Assembly: GCA_002480085.1 (NCBI GenBank)
Contig: DKPJ01000011.1
Coordinates: forward strand, 62,001 to 126,000
Direction of reading: 5' to 3'
Source: Enterobacteriaceae bacterium UBA7338
Lineage (GTDB): Bacteria > Pseudomonadota > Gammaproteobacteria > Enterobacterales > Enterobacteriaceae
DNA: 64,000 nucleotides
Below the pieces are notes generated by a model. The model had not been told where the DNA came from. It worked only from the letters and a program-made list of their open reading frames with translations, and ran no database searches. Position numbers and translations under genes: made by a program. Positions 35,802 to 43,546 of this stretch are shown one piece after another. The stretch's first letter is position 1; each line of letters begins with the position of its first letter.

Positions 35802-36733
35802 TTTTTATCCTTTATATCGAAAAGAGGTATCCACGCGTCAAGACCCTCTGGAAAAGCCAGCACTTTAGCAACCAGATCGTTTTTATTTTCTGACCACGTA
35901 AACGGCGACCAGTCAGGCTTGCATATTTCAATGACTATTCCTTTGGGGAAGGTCACCCTTTTATAGACGCCAACTCTTATGGCGCGCACGATGAAATCGT
36001 TGCCGTGGATAAGCTGGTTAACGCTGAACGGGAAAACTTTCATCAACGTTAACTTTTTCTTTGCAATATAGTTTTCTTCAGTTTTTGTTATTTCTGATAG
36101 TGCAACATTTGATGTAAACGTCGAGACAGAGTTAAGCCATGAATTACTTGTGGGAGGTTTCTTAAAAGAGGCCTCATTGCCCAGCACAATATTTTCGGCT
36201 TTAGCTTTTGATTCTATCATGCTGATAAATGAGGATTTGGCATAGATATGTTCAACACAAGGGGTGCTGTCCATCTCTGCCTTGCCATTTAAAAGCAGCA
36301 TGCAGCAGTAGACTAACTTGTAGACCTCTTCATGGCGCATATTAAGCAGCATGGCGAGCTGGTCAAGCTGGCGCATCTGCGCATCTGCCAGGGCACCCGC
36401 GGTGCGTAACAACACCAGCAGATCGAAAATCAGCGCATTGCTCAACGCCTTATCCTTTCTTAACGTCTCCAGGCATGCCCGCAGGGCATGCTTATCAAGC
36501 TCTGCGGCCTGCTGGATATAGAACACCAGCGACTGCGCTTCCTGAACAGAGGCGAGCAGCATCTCCAGCAGGCGCGTCTGCTGTTCGGTTAATGCCCCAT
36601 GCTCCAGCACGCTTGCCAGCAGCAGTACCAGATAACGCTCTTTAACTACCAGCTCTCTGTCTGCCAGAGCGTGACTAGCCAGCGGCGCCAGTTCAGGGCG
36701 GACCTGATCCATCAGTTTCGATAGTTGACTCAC
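35798..36733 (-). CDS. TerB-like helical protein (311 aa)
   Basis: The N-terminal region (about 25-150) is helical and TerB-like: LVLLLASVLEHGALTEQQTRLLEMLL and MRQLDQLAMLLNMRHEEVYKLVYCCMLLL. It aligns by eye with the next gene's product. The C-terminal half is different and AT-rich, with a possible beta-rich end (VGVYKRVTFPKGIVIEICKP). I take the GTG at 36733 as the start, since GAAGGA lies upstream and the gene then begins 13 bases after the preceding GTPase; the open frame from 36811 would overlap that GTPase by 65 bp. No function is known to me. Confidence 0.55.
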   Translation of the reverse strand: MSQLSKLMDQVRPELAPLASHALADRELVVKERYLVLLLASVLEHGALTEQQTRLLEMLLASVQEAQSLVFYIQQAAELDKHALRACLETLRKDKALSNALIFDLLVLLRTAGALADAQMRQLDQLAMLLNMRHEEVYKLVYCCMLLLNGKAEMDSTPCVEHIYAKSSFISMIESKAKAENIVLGNEASFKKPPTSNSWLNSVSTFTSNVALSEITKTEENYIAKKKLTLMKVFPFSVNQLIHGNDFIVRAIRVGVYKRVTFPKGIVIEICKPDWSPFTWSENKNDLVAKVLAFPEGLDAWIPLFDIKDKK

Positions 36734-36746
36734 GATGATGATTCCT

Positions 36747-38270
36747 TCAGTTAGCCTGTAGCGTATGCAGCGCTGAGTAGTGCGGTTTCTCCTGACGGAG
36801 TAAACGCTCAAGGTTTGCCAGCGGCCGTGGCTGAGTCAATGGCTCCCACGTTTCGGCGCGGTAACTCATGTCGCGGCGCAACAGCGTGGCAAGATTTACC
36901 AGCGGCATGTCATGGGTCATCGGCTGCCAGATGGCAGGATCGATCTCCATAATCGCCATCTCTTGCTCCCCGGCCAGATCGTGCAGCATATCCGTCAGGT
37001 TAATACTCGGCAGATCCAGCAGGCGCATGGCGTCAGGCTCCGGCAGCGGAATGCCCACCGCATCGCCAATCTGTTTAAGCTGGGTAAAGAAATCGACTTG
37101 CAGTGCGGTTAAACCCTGCTTAAGCGCCTCCACCTTACCAAGCTCGCTCCTGCTGCGGCGCTGTAGGCTGACGATATCTTCCTGGACATCCACGTCGTCA
37201 CTTAACGTCAGGATGCGGTTAAACTTGCTGAGCATCCGCTGCTCCTGCTGGCACGTCTCATCAATAAAGCGCTGGTAAGCCATAAACTGGCGCTTGAACT
37301 GCTCGGCAAAACCCAGCTCACGCGTGGCGCTGTTCCACTGTGCAAACCAGGCCAGCAGCGGCTCCAGCGGGTAGGTCCCTTTGCCGCGGTTGGTGAACGG
37401 CAGCACGTCCAGCGCAGCGATACCGCGCTTTTGCAGGGTTTCACGCACCAGCGCCACAATACGAACAATGTCTTCCTGCGGGTGTTTGTCCGCACGGCTT
37501 ACCACCACCAGCTTGGGAATATCACGCGATAAAGAGGAGAGGAAGGCGATATCCTCCTCGGTAATGGTGCCTTTATCGGCGGGAACCAGCCAGACGATAA
37601 ACTGAGCGCTGTTAAGCTGGGTTCGCGCCAGATTGGCGTCGGTGCGCTCGCTTCCTGCTTCATCTGCCTTGCTGTAGCCCGGCGTATCCAGTAGCGCGAG
37701 GTTCTGCCACGGTAGGCCAGGGTGATCTACCACTACGGATTTCAGCAGATCGCTGACCTTGCTGCCGTAGCGCTGCTTCTCTTCATGGGTCAACGTACGG
37801 AACTGCTCATGCGTTAACGGCACCACGCGATTAAACAGATTGATGGCACGAACACCGGTCTCTTCGTTTTTTCCCTGAATTAAGTAGGTGGGCAGGGAAG
37901 TGGTTGGATCGACCTCCGTTACCAGGCATTTTCGATCCTTCACCAGCGCATTAATCAGCGAGGATTTACCCGAGCTAAAGCTGCCGCCCAGGCCTACGAC
38001 CACCTTGCCGGGCAGCTCCGGGTATTCACAAAACTCACGAAAGCGCACAAGTTCCAGGCGTAGCGCACGGTGCAGATCCGTGAAATTATCCGGGCTGCCT
38101 TTTAGGGCCAGCGCCGGAAGGTCACGTTCGATAATCGCTTCCAGTACCTTGAGCTGTTGCTCAAGGTGCCTGTTTTTATCCAGCGGTGCGGATTCGCACG
38201 CGGTACAGAGAAGCGCATAGCGGTCGCGTAGCGTCTCCTCACTGAGCTGCTCAATCTTTGGATCACGCAT
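36747..38270 (-). CDS. Dynamin-family GTPase with C-terminal PxxNLxxLL repeats (507 aa)
   Basis: The GTPase domain (about residues 85-320) has G1 GSFSSGKSS (96-104), a switch threonine in VDPTTSLPTY, G3 DTPG (195-198) and G4 SRAD (258-261). No long hydrophobic paddle is seen. The C-terminal tail carries three copies of a PxxNLxxLL motif, at 421-430 (PSINLTDML), 456-465 (PLVNLATLL) and 483-492 (PLANLERLL). The last two sit in 27-residue units that also share W-x-P. These may bind a partner. The gene overlaps the upstream GTPase by 8 bp. Confidence 0.8.
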   Translation of the reverse strand: MRDPKIEQLSEETLRDRYALLCTACESAPLDKNRHLEQQLKVLEAIIERDLPALALKGSPDNFTDLHRALRLELVRFREFCEYPELPGKVVVGLGGSFSSGKSSLINALVKDRKCLVTEVDPTTSLPTYLIQGKNEETGVRAINLFNRVVPLTHEQFRTLTHEEKQRYGSKVSDLLKSVVVDHPGLPWQNLALLDTPGYSKADEAGSERTDANLARTQLNSAQFIVWLVPADKGTITEEDIAFLSSLSRDIPKLVVVSRADKHPQEDIVRIVALVRETLQKRGIAALDVLPFTNRGKGTYPLEPLLAWFAQWNSATRELGFAEQFKRQFMAYQRFIDETCQQEQRMLSKFNRILTLSDDVDVQEDIVSLQRRSRSELGKVEALKQGLTALQVDFFTQLKQIGDAVGIPLPEPDAMRLLDLPSINLTDMLHDLAGEQEMAIMEIDPAIWQPMTHDMPLVNLATLLRRDMSYRAETWEPLTQPRPLANLERLLRQEKPHYSALHTLQAN

Positions 38271-39939
38271 TCGCGTACTCCTTCAACTCTTGCAGAAGGG
38301 CGCTAATAGCATCGTATTCCCGCTGGCTCCGCGCTTTCTTATCGTTATCGGCGGCCTCTTCAGCAGCAAGCTGCTGCTCCAGCTCACGGAGTGAAAACTG
38401 ATAGGCGGCAACCTTGCGGTCAATCTCTTCCCGGATGCTATGCATAATATCGTCGGTGGATTTCAGCAGCGTCTTGCTGATATGGGGACGCACTTTCGCC
38501 AGGCAGTCTGGAATTAATTCATGCAGCACGTAGTGCCTGGCCCTTTCATGCTGGTGCTCACGCGCCATATCCTGCTCTACCTTGTTAAATATCGAGCTGA
38601 TAAGCGTTTTCAATACCACGGCAACCGGCGCCAGCCATGGCGTTTTTGCCAACACATTCAAGAGAATGGGTAGCAGGTGGGCAAAAATGCTGCTGACCAG
38701 GCTGCTGCTGTCGTTATTTACAGCGAAGCTATGGTTAATGTTTATGCCGCTCAGCGACTCGGCAGAGAGTTTTTCAAAGTGGGTCAGCTTACGTTTGATG
38801 AGCGGCTTAAGTCTGTTTTCTACGCCGGCGGTATAGGCCATACGTAACGCCGTCCCTACGGAGCCTTTAATGTCTCCGCCGTTTAACACCTCGCTAGTCA
38901 GTGACTCCAGCTGGTTTTTCAGGCGGCTTTCAAACTCCTGTTGGATATAGGTCTCTATGCTGTTCATCTCACCGCGCAGCTGCTGTTCAGTCTGCACAAT
39001 CTCCTGATTCAGAGCCTTCTGCGCCTGAATGACCTGTTCGCGCTGGTCTCTGATGTCATCGAGCGTGAAGTTATTGCTATTGCGCAGCTTATCAAGATGA
39101 TGCAGCAGATCGCTTAAGAGAGATTGACCTGCCATCCCTACACGCTGGTGGAAAAGCTGGGCATTAAGCGGGGTCAGTTGTTGTAACGCTACGACAACGT
39201 TTTCAGCATCTGCGCGACGGGCAATGCTGACCGATAGCAGAGGCGTCCCGGTAATGGCTTCAACCTCCTGCTGGATATGCGCGCTGACGTTAGCGACCTC
39301 ATCGGCTGGTTTTTTATCTGCTTTCGTAATGACCAGCATCATCGGCTTTTTATTGAGGGCAAGCTCTTCAATAATTCGCTTCAGGCTCTCTTTTAGCCCA
39401 CCCTCATCGACACTTACCACCAGGCAGTAGGCGGAGCTACGCCAGAGATAGTTATCAATGGCCTGCGAGTGGCGATCGTTACCCGAAGACCAGCCCGGCA
39501 TATCAACGAGCGTCACCTCCTCCAGATCGCTCAGGGCAGGGAAGGGGGCGGCGATATCGAGCCAGCTATTTTCCGGCATCGTGCTGAAATTCCCCTCTCG
39601 TAGATCGCTGCGATGAAGTACGGCGGACGATTCGCCTGGCACATTGAGCGTGATGCGCTCATTAGCAGCGTAGCGGATTTCGGCGGGCAAACAGGTTTCC
39701 GGATTAACGTTTGCAGCCAGCAGGCGATCCTTAACCAGGAAGTTAATCAGTGAGGATTTACCGGCGCTAAACGATCCTACCAGCGGCAGGCGTACTGAGA
39801 AGTGCTGTAGCTCGGCGGTAAACTGGGCGAGCCGCTCGGCATCAAGCTGATGAAAATGCCAAATTTTTTCAATTAAGCCGAGATTATTGTTCAGGAAATC
39901 TTGTTCTTTAATGGCTGATGAGGTTTGATTATTGTCCAT
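38263..39939 (-). CDS. Dynamin-like GTPase with hydrophobic membrane segment (558 aa, first gene of operon)
   Basis: The GTPase domain (about 45-260) has G1 GSFSAGKSS (55-63), the switch region NPETCLPAEIRY (79-90), G3 DMPG (146-149) and G4 TKAD (205-208). A coiled-coil follows (about 295-350). A strongly hydrophobic stretch at 412-451 (SSIFAHLLPILLNVLA, then WLAPVAVVLKTLISSIF) is like the paddle or transmembrane pair by which bacterial dynamins insert into membranes. A second coiled-coil ends the protein. It is the promoter-proximal gene of five. The layout recalls LeoB/LeoA-type dynamins of enterotoxigenic E. coli, but the match is by architecture only. Confidence 0.82.
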   Translation of the reverse strand: MDNNQTSSAIKEQDFLNNNLGLIEKIWHFHQLDAERLAQFTAELQHFSVRLPLVGSFSAGKSSLINFLVKDRLLAANVNPETCLPAEIRYAANERITLNVPGESSAVLHRSDLREGNFSTMPENSWLDIAAPFPALSDLEEVTLVDMPGWSSGNDRHSQAIDNYLWRSSAYCLVVSVDEGGLKESLKRIIEELALNKKPMMLVITKADKKPADEVANVSAHIQQEVEAITGTPLLSVSIARRADAENVVVALQQLTPLNAQLFHQRVGMAGQSLLSDLLHHLDKLRNSNNFTLDDIRDQREQVIQAQKALNQEIVQTEQQLRGEMNSIETYIQQEFESRLKNQLESLTSEVLNGGDIKGSVGTALRMAYTAGVENRLKPLIKRKLTHFEKLSAESLSGININHSFAVNNDSSSLVSSIFAHLLPILLNVLAKTPWLAPVAVVLKTLISSIFNKVEQDMAREHQHERARHYVLHELIPDCLAKVRPHISKTLLKSTDDIMHSIREEIDRKVAAYQFSLRELEQQLAAEEAADNDKKARSQREYDAISALLQELKEYANA

Positions 39940-39997
39940 TGTTATTATGTCTTCCGGATAGGATCGTTTATCTGCTGAGATAGTATCCCATCTGTTC

Positions 39998-40014
39998 CTG
40001 ACAGGTTGTGTCAG
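39998..40014 (-). promoter_or_regulatory. Perfect 6-5-6 inverted repeat upstream of the GTPase operon
   Basis: CTGACA and TGTCAG arms separated by five bases (minus strand CTGACACAACCTGTCAG) lie 59-75 bp upstream of the first GTPase start. They precede a possible -10 (TACTAT on the minus strand). The position fits a repressor operator. No T-run follows, so it is not a terminator of hpxE. Confidence 0.4.
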
Positions 40015-40052
40015 TGCAGAAAAATTCTCATGCCAGGCACCCTAATTTTCCC

Positions 40053-41021
40053 CTATAAATCAATCACCAGGTTCCCCGACCTGCTCCGCGAGCAACACAG
40101 GGCGATATGCTGCCTGGCGGCGGTTTTCTCAGCCTCGGACTGCACCGTGTCCCGGTGATCGACATCGCCGTCGATCACCGGCGTCAGGCAGGCACCGCAG
40201 ATCCCCATCTCACAGGAGAGCGGAACGGCAACGCCGTTATCCATCAATACCTGAGCAATGCTTTTATTCGCCGGGACCGGCCAGCTTTCGCCCGATGACG
40301 CCAGGGTGACGGTAAAGGTCTCTGCCTCTGCACTCGCGGCAGGCATAGCCAGCGGCTGAAAGGCCTCGGTATGGATCTGCGTCTCCGGCCAGCCCATGGC
40401 CGAGGCCGCCTCGCGTACCGCCGCCATAAACCCGGCTGGCCCGCAGGCGTACAGCCGCGTGCCGCTCTCGGGGGCGTGAATCGCGTCGGCCAGGGTCAGG
40501 CGTGGGCTTTGCCCGGCATCCGAACGGTGGATAACGCAAGCGCCGTGCCGCAGCGGCTGCGTCAGTTCGCGCATAAACGCCGCATCTTCACGGCTTTTCA
40601 CATAGTAGTGCAGCTCAAACGGCCTGCCCGCCGCCTCCAGGTGCAGTGCCATCGCGTAGAGCGGCGTGATGCCAATCCCAGCCGCCAGCAGCAGCACCCG
40701 ATCCGCCTCCTGCAACGCAAACAGATTGCGCGGCGGGGAGATCAGCAGCCGCTGCCCCGGACGCAGGGTCTCATGGATATAACGCGAGCCGCCCCGGGAA
40801 TCGCTCTCCCGCGCTACGCAGATCAGATAGCTCTCTGCTGTCGTGTTTGACCCGGTCAGGGAGTATTGGCGGATAATCCCACAAGGGAGATGCACATCAA
40901 TATGCGCGCCCGGTTGCCAGCCGGGCAGCGGCTGGCAACCCTTCGCCACCAGCCTAATCGCCAGGCTTCTTTTCCCCTGGCACCAGATCCCATCGACAAC
41001 GACTTCCAGTACGTCACTCAT
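40053..41021 (-). CDS. hpxE: Reductase of the hypoxanthine/xanthine Rieske oxygenase (HpxE)
   Basis: A phthalate-dioxygenase-reductase-type electron donor. The N-terminal flavin domain has RQYSLTG, the NAD(P)H domain has LLLAAGIGITPLYAMAL and YACGPAGFM, and the C-terminal plant-type [2Fe-2S] domain has C270, C275, C278 and C309 or C310 (CEMGICGAC, then LCC). Its 322 residues fit the family. It lies 13 bp after hpxD and would pass electrons from NADH to that oxygenase. In K. pneumoniae the HpxDE pair is needed for hypoxanthine/xanthine oxidation in place of xanthine dehydrogenase. The symbol is assigned by context and architecture. Confidence 0.88.
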   Translation of the reverse strand: MSDVLEVVVDGIWCQGKRSLAIRLVAKGCQPLPGWQPGAHIDVHLPCGIIRQYSLTGSNTTAESYLICVARESDSRGGSRYIHETLRPGQRLLISPPRNLFALQEADRVLLLAAGIGITPLYAMALHLEAAGRPFELHYYVKSREDAAFMRELTQPLRHGACVIHRSDAGQSPRLTLADAIHAPESGTRLYACGPAGFMAAVREAASAMGWPETQIHTEAFQPLAMPAASAEAETFTVTLASSGESWPVPANKSIAQVLMDNGVAVPLSCEMGICGACLTPVIDGDVDHRDTVQSEAEKTAARQHIALCCSRSRSGNLVIDL

Positions 41022-41034
41022 CAGCTATTCTCCA

Positions 41035-42072
41035 TCACACCAGGAAAAACTCACCAAAACCCATCTTTTTCAGTCCGCGCCGATAGGCAATTGAGCTACG
41101 GTCGGCGGGAATATGCGCCTCCAGGGTTAAGTCCAGCGGCAGCCGCTCCGGGCGCTGGGTCTCCACCATCAGCCGATCCTCCTCAAATACCCGTAGGTTA
41201 AAGGCGTAGACCTCCTCAACAGGAATATGCAGATCAAAATTACGTGCGATAGGCGCAAACATGCGCGTTATCCGCGACGAGACCGGCGAAGCGGCGTTCA
41301 TAATCACTAACCGATCCTCGCCGGGAAAGTGGATCGTCAGGGTGGCGGTAAAGGGCAGATGCATCTCAAAACGGCGCAGCCACTGAAAACCCTCTGGGGC
41401 ACGATCGCGGGCGTTGGGAGCATAGTTGCTTACCGAACTCCAGTAATCCGCGACAAAGCCGAACGACGTCTCCTGAGGGATATAGTCCGGTACCAGCTGG
41501 TTATTGGGATCGGCAAAGGTATCGGTATGTACCCAGGCGAAGTGGGCCACATCAAGAAAGCCCTCAACCTGACGGCCGGCAAAGCCGTTAACCTGAAAAG
41601 CCGGGCAGTTGATCTGCTGAAAACCGTCATCATCCCAGTGGGGCATGGTTGGCAGCGGCATCGGATTCTCCGGGTCGAAGTCCAGGCAGGTCCAGATCAA
41701 CCCGTAGCGCTCCTCTACCGCGTAGCTGATGAGGTTAAGCTTCGCCGGTACGGTCTGGCCGGGGCTGGAGGGGATGCGGTTGCAGCGGCCACCTTCACCG
41801 AAGCGCAGTCCGTGATAGGGGCAGACGATCCCCTCCTCGTCGTGAAAGCCGAGGGTCAGCGGCACGCCACGATGCGGGCAGACGTCGCGGGCAACCACCA
41901 CCTGATTTTTGATACGATAGAGTACCAGCTGCTCATCCAGCAGCGTGGCCTTTACTGGTGCAGGGCCGACGTCACAGGCGCGGGCAACGGGATGCCAGCA
42001 TTTTGCCAGGCGCAGCCAGTCCTCTGGCTCAAAGGTGCAATGGGCGGGTGGCGTGGGGCGTTCTGTTTTCAT
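41035..42072 (-). CDS. hpxD: Rieske non-heme iron oxygenase (HpxD)
   Basis: The oxygenase component for purine-ring hydroxylation. The Rieske site is C65-P-H67 and C84-P-Y-H87. The mononuclear iron site is in DVAHFAWVH (His177 and His182). The product has 345 residues from the ATG at 42072, which has AGGA seven bases upstream; the longer frame from 42144 runs back into hpxO and was rejected. It sits between hpxO and hpxE in one operon, whereas in K. pneumoniae hpxDE and hpxO are separate units. Confidence 0.88.
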   Translation of the reverse strand: MKTERPTPPAHCTFEPEDWLRLAKCWHPVARACDVGPAPVKATLLDEQLVLYRIKNQVVVARDVCPHRGVPLTLGFHDEEGIVCPYHGLRFGEGGRCNRIPSSPGQTVPAKLNLISYAVEERYGLIWTCLDFDPENPMPLPTMPHWDDDGFQQINCPAFQVNGFAGRQVEGFLDVAHFAWVHTDTFADPNNQLVPDYIPQETSFGFVADYWSSVSNYAPNARDRAPEGFQWLRRFEMHLPFTATLTIHFPGEDRLVIMNAASPVSSRITRMFAPIARNFDLHIPVEEVYAFNLRVFEEDRLMVETQRPERLPLDLTLEAHIPADRSSIAYRRGLKKMGFGEFFLV

Positions 42073-42110
42073 ATTTTTTTCCTGCTCACAAAGGTTTCTG
42101 AAGCAGAGCG

Positions 42111-43265
42111 CTAGCCTAACGGCCCGCCCTGAATGGTGTCGCACATGCCGCTAATGATGCGTTCGCCGGTCTCCTCTTTTAGCTCGGCATACCAGGCCTG
42201 GGTCTGCGCCATATCTTTGCCGTGGGTGATATCGCACCGTTTGCGCGCCTTTAGCACCAGGTCGCGTACTCGATCGCAGCGATGTGCTTCATACTGGCGC
42301 AGCGCGGTAGGGATATCTTTGGTTGCACGGAACATCTCCCCCAGCACCACCGCATCCTCCATTGCCGCGCAGCCGCCCTGGCCAATGTCCGGCGTGGTGC
42401 TGTGTCCGGCATCACCCAGTAGCACGACCCTGCCGCGCACCAGCGTGTCGAACGGTTCGATATCATGGATCTCAATACGGTTGGTGGTGTTGGGATCGAG
42501 GGCAGCGATAAGGGCCTGTACCTCTGGCGCCCAGCCGGTAAAGTAGCGAGTCAGATCCGCACGCAGGGTGCTGCGGTCCTCCGCCAGCCCGGCGGGCAGG
42601 GGAACATCGAAGAAGAAATAGAAGCGCCCGCCGGAAACCGGCATCAGCGAAACGCGCTTGCCTTCGCCAACAAAGGTGGTCCACTGATCCGCCGGGGCGA
42701 TGGTTTCATCTATCTCCACCAGCCCGTTCCAGTTGACGTAGCCCGCGTAGCGGCGCTCGGGTGTATAGCCCAGCACGTAAGGGCGCAGCGCCGAGTGGCT
42801 GCCGTCGGCAGCAATGAGAAAATCTCCATGAGCCGTGCTGCCGTCGGTAAACCAGACGGTCACGCCCGCAGCGCTCTCTTCGGCGCGTACCACGCGTTTG
42901 CCGAACTGCACGCTATCGCGCCCCCAGAAATCGAGCATTTCGCGCTGTAGTTCCGCGCGGGAGACGGGGCAGGGGCGGCTGCCGGTCCGTGCAATCAGCG
43001 GCGCGAGGCTAAACTGGGTCAGGGTCTCGCCCTGGCGATAATCTTTGTAGGCCATAAAGCGCAGCGGGCCGCCCCAGGTCTCCATGATCTCGCCCATGCC
43101 GAGATGATCCATGCACTTAACGCCGTTGGGCCAGACGGAGATGGCCGCGCCGACCGGCTTGATCTCCGTTACCGCTTCAAACACCTCACAGGTAATCCCG
43201 GCACTCTTCAGCGCCACGGCTGCGCTCAAGCCACCTATTCCTGCGCCGATCACTAATGCTTTCAT
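42111..43265 (-). CDS. hpxO: FAD-dependent urate hydroxylase HpxO
   Basis: HpxO turns urate into 5-hydroxyisourate with NADH and oxygen. The 384-residue product equals K. pneumoniae HpxO. The FAD motifs are GAGIGGLSAA near the N-terminus and GDAGHSTTPDIGQGG near 285. The residues known for urate binding and catalysis are at the same numbers: Arg204, Tyr216 and Asp293. The start at 43265 has GGAGG five bases upstream. It is the first gene of hpxO-D-E, with a strong sigma-54 promoter 35 bp upstream. Confidence 0.95.
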   Translation of the reverse strand: MKALVIGAGIGGLSAAVALKSAGITCEVFEAVTEIKPVGAAISVWPNGVKCMDHLGMGEIMETWGGPLRFMAYKDYRQGETLTQFSLAPLIARTGSRPCPVSRAELQREMLDFWGRDSVQFGKRVVRAEESAAGVTVWFTDGSTAHGDFLIAADGSHSALRPYVLGYTPERRYAGYVNWNGLVEIDETIAPADQWTTFVGEGKRVSLMPVSGGRFYFFFDVPLPAGLAEDRSTLRADLTRYFTGWAPEVQALIAALDPNTTNRIEIHDIEPFDTLVRGRVVLLGDAGHSTTPDIGQGGCAAMEDAVVLGEMFRATKDIPTALRQYEAHRCDRVRDLVLKARKRCDITHGKDMAQTQAWYAELKEETGERIISGMCDTIQGGPLG

Positions 43266-43299
43266 TCTCACCTCCTTTTACAAGCGTGTTGTAAGCAGG

Positions 43300-43315
43300 A
43301 GCAATTTGCGTACCA
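43300..43315 (-). promoter_or_regulatory. Sigma-54 promoter of hpxO
   Basis: On the minus strand TGGTACGCAAATTGCT matches the consensus TGGCACGNNNNTTGCW at all but one defined position, with GG and GC ten bases apart. It would place the transcript start about 25 bp before the hpxO ATG. Confidence 0.75.
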
Positions 43316-43316
43316 G

Positions 43317-43462
43317 GTTGCGCAACAGCCTGACGCGGGCGTTGCGCAACGGTCTCAATCCGCATCTGCACCGTTGCAGTGCGTGTTTGCGCATAGATTG
43401 CCTTTTTGTGAATCAAAAATTTCCAAACTATCCATTAGGAATCGTAAGTTTCATTGCGCAAC
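43317..43462. promoter_or_regulatory. Three GTTGCGCAAC palindromes in the hpxO-hpxP divergent region
   Basis: The perfect 10-bp palindrome GTTGCGCAAC occurs at 43317-43326 and 43341-43350, 24 bp apart. A third copy with one mismatch (ATTGCGCAAC) is at 43453-43462. They flank both promoters and the NtrC-like site. They could be operators for a purine-responsive regulator. Confidence 0.45.
43367..43383. promoter_or_regulatory. NtrC-type enhancer site between hpxO and hpxP
   Basis: TGCACCGTTGCAGTGCG fits TGCACC-N5-GGTGCA: the left arm is perfect and the right arm matches at four of six positions. It lies about 50 bp upstream of the hpxO -24 element and about 110 bp upstream of the hpxP one. Confidence 0.5.
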
Positions 43463-43490
43463 GTAGGGATTGGTTGGATGAAGAGGACTC

Positions 43491-43506
43491 TGGCCTGCTT
43501 TGTGCA
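43491..43506 (+). promoter_or_regulatory. Possible sigma-54 promoter of hpxP
   Basis: TGGCCTGCTTTGTGCA has GG and GC with the required ten-base spacing and a TGGC start, but a weaker -12 (GTGCA). It lies 41 bp upstream of the hpxP ATG. Confidence 0.5.
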
Positions 43507-43546
43507 TAGAGGAGATAACGCTTATTCACAACGGGATGGAATGACC

